Part shown: piece by piece, positions 22,949 through 31,787 of the stretch
How positions within the stretch are numbered: the first letter of the stretch is position 1
Layout of the letters: each line of letters starts with the position of its first letter
Assembly (NCBI RefSeq): GCF_021298855.1
Contig: NZ_JAJTHI010000005.1
Coordinates: 108,375-172,374 of the forward strand
Direction: 5' to 3'
Source: Gemmatimonas sp.
GTDB taxonomy: Bacteria; Gemmatimonadota; Gemmatimonadetes; Gemmatimonadales; Gemmatimonadaceae
DNA: 64,000 nucleotides
The notes under the pieces: generated by a model
Database searches by the model: none
The model's input: only the letters and a program-made list of their open reading frames with translations
Told to the model about the DNA's origin: nothing
Translations under genes and position numbers: made by a program

Positions 22949-24280
22949 TCAGCGAAGACGGACCCCGAGCAGTGCGGCCAGCGCCGCCACCAGAGCCGCC
23001 GGTTCACCCATGCGCGGATCGTATCCAGGGAGCAGCAGTTCGCCAGCTCTCACCCGCTGGGCGAGCAGTTCGAGGGCGTGCGCCGCCTGCTCGGCCGTGG
23101 CAACTTCGGCGGGCGGCATCTCCTCACGCTCGGCCCCCGGGAGCTCAGCGGCCAGGGATGCGCCGAACGAAAGAGCATCCTCCTGCGCCTTGAACGCCCG
23201 CTCGGCCCACAGTTCGCCGTCGGCAGGCAGGGCGGCACCGGAGAGCGGCGTGCGCCCGGAATGACGGATGGGCATGATGTCGAGCAGGTCGTCATCGCTC
23301 CACGCGGACATGGGCGGTGACATCGGTGAGGCGTCTGCGTCGAGGTTGCCAGCCGTCACGTTCTGGTCGCCAAACGCCGTGCCGTCCGTGTCGTCGGTGA
23401 CCGGCGGCGGCAACGGCTCCAGCCGCGCTCCAAGACTACGGAATTCCGCCACCGCTTCGTCCAGCGGCCATCCGTCTTCGCCCTGCGCCGCGTCTGGCGC
23501 AGTGGCCTCCTCCGGCTCGAGGCTCACCTCGTCCGCACCGAACGCGGTAGTCGCGTCGTCTGCGGAGACGGCGAGCGCGTCCGCAAGCAACTCCTCCGCC
23601 GTGGCGGACTCCATGCCCCAGGCTTCCTCCACGGGAGCCGGCACCTCAATGGCAGCCATAGGGGACGATGGGGTCGCCGCAAGAAACGCGTCGATCCACG
23701 GCAGCGGCACCTCATCCCTGCCAGCCGGCTCCTCGACGTTGGCGGCGGTGCCCGCCTGCGGCGCCACGGCCGGTGTGTCCAGCGGCGTCAGTGACTGCCA
23801 CGTTCCCGAGGGAACGGGGAACTCCGCCGTGTCCTCCAACATCGGGTCGATGCCCCCTTCGTCCTGTACCGCCGTCTCGGCGGAGGGGGTGGGAATGGGC
23901 GGGATGTACAATGGCGTGCGAATTGCCGCCGAGATGATCGGCGTGAGGCGCAGCGGTCGATACGGCGGAATGCCCGCCGGAGCGGCCGGGGCTGCAAGCG
24001 CAGGCGATTCAGCGCTCGTTGAGCCAGCCGTCGCCGTTGCCGTGGCGATCCCCTGCTCCACCGGGGACACCTGATGCACGGCCGCGATGGCCTCCGGTGC
24101 CGATGCGGCCACCACGCCCTTCTTCACCTCATTTCGCCACCCGGCCGGCACAAAGGGGCCAACCCGGCCAACATGCCCCGGTTCGCCGGCGGTCGCCGCG
24201 GGCGCCGCATACGGGGGCACGGGTGTGCGAGGCCGGTCCTGCCCAGCCGACGGGGTGTGAGGCGAGACGAATGCGGACAT
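22949..24280 (-). CDS. Hypothetical Ala/Pro/Glu-rich, largely low-complexity acidic protein
   Basis: 443-aa ORF in the operon strand between apt and pcm; no recognisable domain; helical C-terminal segment EQAAHALELLAQRVRAGELLLPGYDP. Confidence 0.6.
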   Translation of the reverse strand: MSAFVSPHTPSAGQDRPRTPVPPYAAPAATAGEPGHVGRVGPFVPAGWRNEVKKGVVAASAPEAIAAVHQVSPVEQGIATATATAGSTSAESPALAAPAAPAGIPPYRPLRLTPIISAAIRTPLYIPPIPTPSAETAVQDEGGIDPMLEDTAEFPVPSGTWQSLTPLDTPAVAPQAGTAANVEEPAGRDEVPLPWIDAFLAATPSSPMAAIEVPAPVEEAWGMESATAEELLADALAVSADDATTAFGADEVSLEPEEATAPDAAQGEDGWPLDEAVAEFRSLGARLEPLPPPVTDDTDGTAFGDQNVTAGNLDADASPMSPPMSAWSDDDLLDIMPIRHSGRTPLSGAALPADGELWAERAFKAQEDALSFGASLAAELPGAEREEMPPAEVATAEQAAHALELLAQRVRAGELLLPGYDPRMGEPAALVAALAALLGVRLR

Positions 24281-24382
24281 TGTGGTTGGGACGGTGTGCG
24301 CGGGGCGTCGCCCGAGGCAGCCGTGCCTCGACGAGCGAAATTGAACGACCGCCAGACGGAAGGCAAACCCGGCCGGTGGAAA

Positions 24383-25039
24383 TCAGCTCGGCCAGCCCTG
24401 CGCTCCAATCAAGGGGACGAAGCGGACCGGGGTGATGTCACGGCGCTCGAGTCGCCCCCCCCGCTTGATGAACAGCGTGAGCATCTGTTCGTCCTTGTCC
24501 CCGACCGGTATGAGCAACCGCCCTCCCTCGGCCAGTTGCTCCTCCAAGGCGGCCGGGACATCCGGTGCCCCCGCGCTCACCACGATGCCGTCGTACGGGG
24601 CATACTCTCGCCACCCCAGCGAGCCATCCCCAAGCGAGAGCGACACATTGCGCACCCCCGCCTGCTGCAGTACGCCGCGGGCGCGATCGAGCAGTTCGCG
24701 GTATCGCTCTACGGAGAAGACCTGGGCCGCCAGCTCGGAGAGCAGCGCCGTCTGATAGGCCGAGCCCGTGCCGATCTCCAGCACGCGCTCCTTCCCCGTG
24801 AGCATCAACTGCTCGACTGCCCGGGCATGGACGTAGGGTTGGGAGATCGTCTGCCCGTTGCCGATGGGCAAGGCCGAGTCTTCGTAGGCCCGATGCCGCA
24901 CCGTGGGCGGGACGAAGAGGTGGCGCGGCACGGTATCGATGGCGCGCAGCAGGGCGAGATCCTTGATGCCCTTGTCCTGCAACGCTTCGACCAGCCGCCG
25001 GCGTGCGCCGCGGAACTCCGGCTCTATGGCGCCTGCCAC
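24383..25039 (-). CDS. pcm: Protein-L-isoaspartate O-methyltransferase
   Basis: FVPPTVRHRAYEDSALPIGNGQTISQPYVHA, VLEIGTGSAYQTALLSEL, YDGIVVSAGAPDVPAALEEQLAEGGRLLIPVG. Confidence 0.94.
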   Translation of the reverse strand: MAGAIEPEFRGARRRLVEALQDKGIKDLALLRAIDTVPRHLFVPPTVRHRAYEDSALPIGNGQTISQPYVHARAVEQLMLTGKERVLEIGTGSAYQTALLSELAAQVFSVERYRELLDRARGVLQQAGVRNVSLSLGDGSLGWREYAPYDGIVVSAGAPDVPAALEEQLAEGGRLLIPVGDKDEQMLTLFIKRGGRLERRDITPVRFVPLIGAQGWPS

Positions 25040-25782
25040 CAGTCCGTCGCCGTCTCGAGGATATCCCGGTGCGTGAGGTCGAGGTGCAGCGGGGTGACCG
25101 AGATGAACCCGTCGTGCACGGCCCGGAAGTCCGAATCGTCAGGACCGCTCCATTCCACGCTGCCGCCGCCGATCCAAAGGATCTCGCGTCCCCACGGATC
25201 CTTCATGCGCGTGATGGAGTCGCTGAACACCCGCCTCCCCAGCCGTGTCAACCGCACCCCCTTGATCGCGTCGCCGGCTACGGCGGGCAGGTTCACGTTG
25301 AGCAGGGTGTGCGGAGGGAAACTCGGCAGGCGCATGAGGTGGTCGATGAGCGACCGGATCTGCGCGATCTGCGTGTCAAGCAGCGCATCGGCGCGCAGGA
25401 CACTGCCGGCGAACGACAGCGCAATGGCGGGGATGCCCAGTGCGAGGCCCTCCATGGCTGCAGCCACGGTGCCACTGTAGAGCACATCCTCGCCCATGTT
25501 CGGCCCGTGATTGATGCCGCTCAGCACGAAGTCGGGGCGCGCATCGAGCAGCGCCTCGCATGCCAGCATCACGCAATCGGTGGGCGTTCCGTCGACCTGC
25601 CACCGATGCTCGCCCAACCGCACGGGACGCAGCGGGTGATGCAACGTGAGTGAGTGGCTGGTGGCACTCTGTTCACGATCGGGAGCGACGACGTGAATGT
25701 CGCCGAGCGGTGCCACCGCCCGCTCGAGTACGCCAAGTCCCTTGGCGAGAATGCCGTCGTCGTTGCTGAGGAGAATGCGCAT
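25024..25782 (-). CDS. surE: 5'/3'-nucleotidase SurE
   Basis: MRILLSNDDGILAKGLGVLERAV, VVAPDREQSATSHSLT, VLSGINHGPNMGEDVLYSGTVAAAMEG. Confidence 0.96.
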   Translation of the reverse strand: MRILLSNDDGILAKGLGVLERAVAPLGDIHVVAPDREQSATSHSLTLHHPLRPVRLGEHRWQVDGTPTDCVMLACEALLDARPDFVLSGINHGPNMGEDVLYSGTVAAAMEGLALGIPAIALSFAGSVLRADALLDTQIAQIRSLIDHLMRLPSFPPHTLLNVNLPAVAGDAIKGVRLTRLGRRVFSDSITRMKDPWGREILWIGGGSVEWSGPDDSDFRAVHDGFISVTPLHLDLTHRDILETATDWWQAP

Positions 25783-25796
25783 GGCGTGAGTTGAAG

Positions 25797-26162
25797 TCAG
25801 CGCGGGCCGTCATCGAGCAGGGCCTGCAATTCGGCGAGTTCGCGTTCGATGCTTTCCAGCGCCTCCACCTCGAGGGCCGCCCGGGCGGCCAGACGCAGCG
25901 AGCCGCCCTTGCGATGCTCCTCGAGCTTCTGGCGTGCCCCATCGATGGTGTACTTCTCGGTGTACAACAGATGCTTCACGAGCAGGATCAGTTCCACCTC
26001 GCGCCGCGAGTACACCCGATTGCCACTCCGGTTCTTGGCCGGGTTGAGCAGCTTGAACTGGCTCTCCCAGTAGCGCAGCACGTGTGGCTTGAGCTCGGTG
26101 AGCGTACACACGTCGCCAATGGAGTAGAACTCCTGCACGAGTTCGCCGCGTGGCGCCGCCAT
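25797..26162 (-). CDS. MerR family transcriptional regulator
   Basis: FYSIGDVCTLTELKPHVLRYWESQFKLLNPAKNRSGNRVYSRREVELILLVKHLLYTEKYTIDGARQKL. Confidence 0.9.
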   Translation of the reverse strand: MAAPRGELVQEFYSIGDVCTLTELKPHVLRYWESQFKLLNPAKNRSGNRVYSRREVELILLVKHLLYTEKYTIDGARQKLEEHRKGGSLRLAARAALEVEALESIERELAELQALLDDGPR

Positions 26163-26164
26163 GG

Positions 26165-27223
26165 TCAGTCGCGCTCCGGGCGCAGTTCGCGCGCCATGAG
26201 TTCGGCGACCGCGTCGCGCGGCGCGCACCCTTCGAAGAGGATCCGATGGGTGGCCTCGACGATGGGCATCTCCACCCCGGTTTTCGCGGCGAGCGCACGT
26301 GCGCTCTGCGTATTGAGCACCCCTTCGGCCACGCTGTCCTTGCCGGCCAGCGCTTGCTCGAGCGACTGCCCCTGTCCAATGGCGACACCGACGGCCCGAT
26401 TCCGCGACAACGCGCCCGTACAGGTGAGCACGAGATCGCCAAGACCGGCCAAGCCGGCAAACGTGTCCGGCTGTGCGCCCAACGCTACGCCCAGGCGGGT
26501 CATTTCGGCGAGGCCGCGCGTCAAGAGCGCCGCGCGCGGATTGAACCCCAACCCCAGCCCGTCGAGGATACCGGTCGCCACGGCCATGACGTTCTTGAGG
26601 GCGCCCCCCAACTCGACCCCCACCACGTCGTCGCTCGTGTACACCCGGAACGCAGCGGCGCTCAGCGCCCCCTGCACCAGCGTCGCCGCCGTGTGGTCGA
26701 CGCTCGCGGCCACCACCGCCGTTGGCTGCCCCATGGCCACCTCGGCAGCGAAGCTCGGACCGCTCACCGCCACCACCGGATGCCCCGGCGACGCCTCGGC
26801 GACCACATCGGTCATGAGGGCGAGCGTTTCCCGCTCGATCCCCTTGGTGGCCACCGAGAGTACCGCATGGCGTGGTGTATGCGCCGCACAATTCGCCACC
26901 ACCACCCGCAGCACATGCGAGGGGGCCGCATAGACCACGAGGTCCGCGTCACGCAGCGCCTCGTTGATGGCTCCGCGCGCCTCGAGTGACGGGGCCAGCG
27001 GAATGCCGGCCAGAAAGCGCGGGTTCTCGTGCGTGGTGTTCACGGCGGTCACGACGTCGTCCTCGCGCGCCCACAGCACGGTGTGATGTCCATTGCGGGC
27101 GAGTCGGTCGGCGATCGCGGTGCCCCAGGCGCCGCCCCCAATGACCGCACAGCGGCGTGGCGTGACCTCTCGTGCGCCAGACGCCGGCATGGGCACTGGC
27201 GTGCGTGATACAGCGTCAGGCAT
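26165..27223 (-). CDS. gpsA: NAD(P)-dependent glycerol-3-phosphate dehydrogenase
   Basis: AVIGGGAWGTAIADRLARNGHHTVLWAR, VSGPSFAAEVAMGQPTA, ALKNVMAVATGILDGLGLGFNPRAALLTRGLAEM. Confidence 0.96.
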   Translation of the reverse strand: MPDAVSRTPVPMPASGAREVTPRRCAVIGGGAWGTAIADRLARNGHHTVLWAREDDVVTAVNTTHENPRFLAGIPLAPSLEARGAINEALRDADLVVYAAPSHVLRVVVANCAAHTPRHAVLSVATKGIERETLALMTDVVAEASPGHPVVAVSGPSFAAEVAMGQPTAVVAASVDHTAATLVQGALSAAAFRVYTSDDVVGVELGGALKNVMAVATGILDGLGLGFNPRAALLTRGLAEMTRLGVALGAQPDTFAGLAGLGDLVLTCTGALSRNRAVGVAIGQGQSLEQALAGKDSVAEGVLNTQSARALAAKTGVEMPIVEATHRILFEGCAPRDAVAELMARELRPERD

Positions 27224-27846
27224 TACGCCGATCCTCCCGCCGTAGCGGCCTTGCCATTGCCCAGGCGCCGCTCCTCTCCCCGCAGGAGCCGGCGGATGTT
27301 GTCGCGGTGGGTCCAGAAGACGAACGCGCCAATGGCCACCGCCACCATGGCCAGCGGCGTTACCGCGCGCGCCTGCAGCAGCATGGTGACCGGGAGAACG
27401 ACGGCACCGACCAGTGAGCCGAGGGACACGTACCGCGTGAGTGCCACCGTGATCACGAACGCGCCCAGCGCCCACGCGCCGGCTGCGGGGGCCAGCGCGA
27501 AGAAGACGCCGCTCGCCGTCGCCACCCCCTTCCCGCCCCCGCGCCCCAGCAGGAAGATCGGTTTCACATGCCCCGCGATGGTGAGCACGCCAATGAGCAC
27601 GCCCCACGGCCACCCCGCAGCCACCCCGACTGCCGCGGGCAACAGCCACGTGGGCAGCAGTCCCTTCAAGCCATCGACCACGTAGACCAGGGCCCCCCAC
27701 TTCCAGCCAAGCGTACGAAACACGTTGGTCGCCCCGAGGTTGCCGGAGCCGACGGTTCGCAAATCCACACCGTTGGCCTTTCCCACGAGGTACGCGGTGG
27801 GAAACGATCCGGCGAGATACGCCGCACCGAGCGCCCAGAGCGGCAT
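27223..27846 (-). CDS. plsY: Glycerol-3-phosphate acyltransferase PlsY
   Basis: YLAGSFPTAYLVGKANGVDLRTVGSGNLGATNVFRTLG, GRGGGKGVATASGVFFALAP, FVFWTHRDNIRRLLRGEE. Confidence 0.95.
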   Translation of the reverse strand: MPLWALGAAYLAGSFPTAYLVGKANGVDLRTVGSGNLGATNVFRTLGWKWGALVYVVDGLKGLLPTWLLPAAVGVAAGWPWGVLIGVLTIAGHVKPIFLLGRGGGKGVATASGVFFALAPAAGAWALGAFVITVALTRYVSLGSLVGAVVLPVTMLLQARAVTPLAMVAVAIGAFVFWTHRDNIRRLLRGEERRLGNGKAATAGGSA

Positions 27847-27857
27847 GGCGACACCGG

Positions 27858-29168
27858 TCAACTGTTCTTTCTCCGCATGATGATGCGCAGCGGTGAGCCC
27901 GTGAATCCCCACTTCTCACGGAAGCCGTTGTGCAGAAACCGGATGTAATGCTCGGGGATCAGCTCGGGATGATTGCCGAAGACGGCGATGGTGGGCGGTT
28001 CCACTTCCACCTGCGTCGCGTAGTTCAGCTTGACTTCGCGGCCTGCCGCCTGCGGCGGCTGCCGCCGTGCGATCATCTCGCCGAGCGCATCGTTGACCTG
28101 CGAGGTGCTGATGCGGCGCGTGCGCTGCGCCTGCACCTCGAGTACCAGATCGAGCGCCTTGGTGACGCGTTGTCCGGTAAGGGCACTGGTGAAGAGGAAC
28201 GGCACGAACCCCAGGTAGGGCGCCTTCTCGATGCACTCCTTGCGGAACTTGTCGGCGCTCTTGTCGGTCTTGTCCTCGTAGAGGTCCCACTTGTTGAGCA
28301 CCAGGATGAGGCCACGCCCCGCCTCCCACGCCATGGTGGCGATCTTGAGATCCTGGTTCTGCAACCCCTCGGTGCTGTCGATCATCAGCACGCACACGTC
28401 GGCGGAGTCGATGGCCCGGCGTGTGCGCAACGACGAATAGAATTCCACGCCATCGTCGATCCGCGCCTGACGGCGCAGGCCGGCCGTGTCCACGAAGATG
28501 AGATCGGTCTCCTTGTAGCGCATGGGCGCGTCGATGGCATCGCGCGTCGTCCCGGACTCATCGCTCACGACCAGCCGTTCTTCACCAAGGAGGCGGTTCA
28601 CGAAACTCGACTTCCCGACATTCGGCCGTCCGATGACCGCCACACGAATGGCCTCGGGGCGTTCTTCGTTGGTTTCGGGAATGGCGTTCACCACGGCGTC
28701 GAGCAGATCGCCCGAGCCCTTGCCGTTCGAGGCGGAGACCGGGTAGACGTCGGGCACCCCGAGTCGGTAGAACTCGTAGAAGTCGGTGCTGTCGGGGTTG
28801 TCGACCTTGTTGGCCACCAGGAGCCACGGCTTCTGCGCATTCCGCAGCAGGTCCATGATGCGGGCATCGCTGGGGTGCACCCCCACCTTGGCGTCGCACA
28901 CGAAGAGCATGAGATCCGCCTCTTCAATCGCCTCCATGACCTGGTGACGAATGGCGAGGTCCATGGGCAGATCGGAATCTTCGACGAGACCGCCGGTATC
29001 GACGAGCCAGAAGCGATGCCCTGCCCACTCGGCCTCGCCGAAGTGACGATCGCGGGTGGTGCCCGCCTCGTCACTGACGATGGCCGTGGCCTCGCCGATG
29101 ATGCGGTTGAAGAGATGCGACTTGCCCACGTTGGGGCGACCGACGATGGCAACGACGGGGAGACTCAT
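27858..29168 (-). CDS. der: Ribosome biogenesis GTPase Der (EngA)
   Basis: Two G domains: VAIVGRPNVGKSHLFNRI and VAVIGRPNVGKSSFVNRLLGEERLVVSDESGTTRDAID; KH-like C-terminus. Confidence 0.97.
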   Translation of the reverse strand: MSLPVVAIVGRPNVGKSHLFNRIIGEATAIVSDEAGTTRDRHFGEAEWAGHRFWLVDTGGLVEDSDLPMDLAIRHQVMEAIEEADLMLFVCDAKVGVHPSDARIMDLLRNAQKPWLLVANKVDNPDSTDFYEFYRLGVPDVYPVSASNGKGSGDLLDAVVNAIPETNEERPEAIRVAVIGRPNVGKSSFVNRLLGEERLVVSDESGTTRDAIDAPMRYKETDLIFVDTAGLRRQARIDDGVEFYSSLRTRRAIDSADVCVLMIDSTEGLQNQDLKIATMAWEAGRGLILVLNKWDLYEDKTDKSADKFRKECIEKAPYLGFVPFLFTSALTGQRVTKALDLVLEVQAQRTRRISTSQVNDALGEMIARRQPPQAAGREVKLNYATQVEVEPPTIAVFGNHPELIPEHYIRFLHNGFREKWGFTGSPLRIIMRRKNS

Positions 29169-29176
29169 GCGTGAAA

Positions 29177-30472
29177 TCAGGCAGCGGGAACGACCGCCGC
29201 ATCCCCTTCGGGCACGAGCGCGTCAATGAAGTCGTACGAGGGAAACACCGGCATGGGCAACGACTCGCGCACGGCAATGAACTGCTCCTCGTCGAGAAAC
29301 AGGCCGTTGTCGTTGATGCACTCGGCGGGAATGAGGGCCAGGTCGAGATCGGTCCGGTCGGCAAGCGCCCGGCGGATATCGGCCCCCACGAGGAGTCCGG
29401 CCGTGGTCGTGGTGGGCCCGAACAGCGAATTCTCGGTGGGGATGAGGACGAACGCCGCCCCCGTGGCGTCGGCAAGCTGCGCGAGCAGTTCCGGCATGAG
29501 CGGTGCCATGGACGTGCCCGTCACCACGCCGATGCGCTTGCCGTCGAGACGGGGCAGCTGCGACAAGCCGTCGCGGAGCCGCGCACGCAGCGACGTCACG
29601 GCACCCACGCCGTTTTCGATCTGCGAGAACTCGCCGTAGTGCTCGACTCCCGGCAGCTCCACCCCCGCCAACAGATACAGCTCGTCGGAGCCGAACACCC
29701 AGCGATCGTCGCGTTCCGCCAACGCCCGTTCTTCCCACCGATGTACGGCGTCGAGCAGCACGCCGGCCTGGTGTGCATCCATGGACTTGCCGGTGTACAG
29801 ATGCGAGAACTGGGTGACCCCCACCGGCACCAGCGCCACGGAGAGCACGGCCTCCTCAAGCGCCCAGAGATCGGCCAGCGACTGCTCGAGCACGTCCCCG
29901 TCATTCAGCCCCGGCACGATGACCATCTGGCAATGGAACTGAATGCCCCCTTCTGCCAGTCGCGTCAGCTGGTCGAGAATGTTGGGCACGCGCGGGTTGT
30001 TGAGCAGCACCTTGCGGGCGTCCCAGGGGGTCGCGTGCACCGACACGTACAAGGGGGAGAGGCGGTACTCCAGAATGCGCGCGATGTCGCGCTCCTTCAC
30101 GTTGGAAAGCGTCGCGAAGTTGCCGTACGCGAAGGACAACCGGTAATCGTCGTCGCGAATGTAGAGCCCCTTGCGGAGTCCCTTGGGAAGCCCTTCGATG
30201 AAGCAGAACTCGCACCGGTTCGCGCAGCGACGCACGGTGGGGGGCGCCAGCTCCACCCCCATCGAGTCACCATCTTCCCGCTCGATCTCGTACTCGACCT
30301 GGGCCCCATCCGGGAGACGAGCCGACACCACGAACGCCTCGTCGGCCGTCAGGAACTCCCAATCGAGGAAGTCCTCCAGCGGCCGTTCGTTGATGGCGAG
30401 GAGTTCAGTGCCGGGAACGATGCCGACCTGGTCGGCAATACTCCCCGGCTCGACGTGCGTAACGCGAACCAT
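29177..30472 (-). CDS. DUF512 family PDZ-radical SAM protein
   Basis: N-terminal PDZ-like (VEPGSIADQVGIVPGTELLAIN), RRCANRCEFCFIEGLPKGLRKGLYIRDDDYRLSFAYGNFATLSN; adjacent to der. Confidence 0.88.
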   Translation of the reverse strand: MVRVTHVEPGSIADQVGIVPGTELLAINERPLEDFLDWEFLTADEAFVVSARLPDGAQVEYEIEREDGDSMGVELAPPTVRRCANRCEFCFIEGLPKGLRKGLYIRDDDYRLSFAYGNFATLSNVKERDIARILEYRLSPLYVSVHATPWDARKVLLNNPRVPNILDQLTRLAEGGIQFHCQMVIVPGLNDGDVLEQSLADLWALEEAVLSVALVPVGVTQFSHLYTGKSMDAHQAGVLLDAVHRWEERALAERDDRWVFGSDELYLLAGVELPGVEHYGEFSQIENGVGAVTSLRARLRDGLSQLPRLDGKRIGVVTGTSMAPLMPELLAQLADATGAAFVLIPTENSLFGPTTTTAGLLVGADIRRALADRTDLDLALIPAECINDNGLFLDEEQFIAVRESLPMPVFPSYDFIDALVPEGDAAVVPAA

Positions 30473-30560
30473 AGCCCGGGACAAAACGGGGAAGCAGCCC
30501 GATGGCCCTCCCCCGGAAATCAGGCCGGCGGCAACGGATGCGCTGCCGCCGACCTGAGAA

Positions 30561-30589
30561 ATACTACGAGGCGTGAGGTCCGAAGTCAA
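30561..30589 (-). promoter_or_regulatory. Putative sigma70-type promoter TTGACT-N17-TAGTAT for the DUF512-der operon
   Basis: -35 TTGACT (30584-30589 complement), 17-nt spacer, -10 TAGTAT (30561-30566 complement). Confidence 0.55.
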
Positions 30590-30641
30590 TCAATTTCATG
30601 GACTTCGGCCGCCCGAAGAGCGACGAACCTCAGACTGCAGC

Positions 30642-31787
30642 TCAGGCCCGGTAGGAGGCTCCGCTCCCCGTATTGAACACCACGACCTCGGCATCGTGCC
30701 GAATCCGGCCGGAGTTGACGCCGTCACGCAGGACCGACAGGGCGCATCCATCTTCCGGTGCCGCGTCGATGCCCGTGGCCACGGCAAGGGCCCGCGTCCA
30801 CTCGCGGATCGCCTCTTCGGTGGCCGTGGCGGCAAACCCGCCGGTTTCCCGCATGATCCGGAGCACCAGCCGATCGCCGAGGGGCGACGGGACACGCAAA
30901 CCGCTGGCGTGGGTTACCGGGTCGACCCACGGTTCCGCTTTGTCGGCACCGGCGTCGAATGCCCGCGCGATGGGGGCACACCCGGCGGCCTGCGCCACCA
31001 CGTACTGCGGCTGCACGCGATCGGCGGCGATCCAGCCACCGGCGGCCAACTCCTGCAGCGCCTTCCAGATTCCCACTGTACCTTCACCGCCACCGGTCGG
31101 ATACACCACCACGTCGGGCACGCGCCAGCCCAACTGTTCGGCCAGCTCGAACCCCATCGTCTTCATGCCTTCCACGCGATACGGTTCACGCAGCGTGGAA
31201 ATGGCGAAGTAGCCGGTCTCGGCGGCATAGGCCAGCGCCATCTTGCCGGCGTCACCGATATGCCCATCGATGCGAATGAGCTCGGCGCCCATGGCGTCGA
31301 TGGTATCGAGAATGGGCCGAGGCGTGGTGCGTGGGGCAATCACCCGCACCTTCATCCCGGCCGCAGCGGCATAGGCGGCGAGAGCGGCGCCCGCGTTTCC
31401 GGCAGTAGGCACCACCAACCCCGGCACCCCGGCCGCACGAGCGCGGGTGACCGCGGCGCTCATGCCGCGCGCCTTGAACGATCCGGTGGGGTTCTGGGCC
31501 TCGTCCTTGATCCACAGCTTCCGGACGCCTACGGCCTGGGCGAGCGCCGGCGCGTCGATCAGGGGGGTGAGCCCCTCACCGAGCGTGACCGGTGATTCCC
31601 CAGCCAGCAAGGGCATGAACGGGGCGTACCGCCACATGTCCCAGCGATCAGCCAGTGTCGTGTGGCGGCCCACCGGGGCATACCGGGCGAAGAGCGGCTG
31701 TCCGCAGCTGCCACACAGGGAGGCGCGCTCGAGCGGCGCGGGCGTGTCACAGGCCGAACAGCGCAGTGTCCAGGAGGCGGTGGTCAT
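30642..31787 (-). CDS. thrC: Threonine synthase
   Basis: Zn-ribbon-like N-term LRCSACDTP…LCGSCGQPL; LWIKDEAQNPTGSFKARGMSAAVTRA; PTAGNAGAALAAYAAAAGM. Confidence 0.92.
   Translation of the reverse strand: MTTASWTLRCSACDTPAPLERASLCGSCGQPLFARYAPVGRHTTLADRWDMWRYAPFMPLLAGESPVTLGEGLTPLIDAPALAQAVGVRKLWIKDEAQNPTGSFKARGMSAAVTRARAAGVPGLVVPTAGNAGAALAAYAAAAGMKVRVIAPRTTPRPILDTIDAMGAELIRIDGHIGDAGKMALAYAAETGYFAISTLREPYRVEGMKTMGFELAEQLGWRVPDVVVYPTGGGEGTVGIWKALQELAAGGWIAADRVQPQYVVAQAAGCAPIARAFDAGADKAEPWVDPVTHASGLRVPSPLGDRLVLRIMRETGGFAATATEEAIREWTRALAVATGIDAAPEDGCALSVLRDGVNSGRIRHDAEVVVFNTGSGASYRA

Noticed and set aside
26165-27919. 584-aa - strand ORF as a fused protein
   Set aside because: The N-terminal portion is out of frame over plsY; GpsA starts at 27223.
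29171-30676. 501-aa + strand ORF opposite the DUF512 gene
   Set aside because: Antisense artefact with low-information composition; the opposite strand encodes a clear radical SAM protein.
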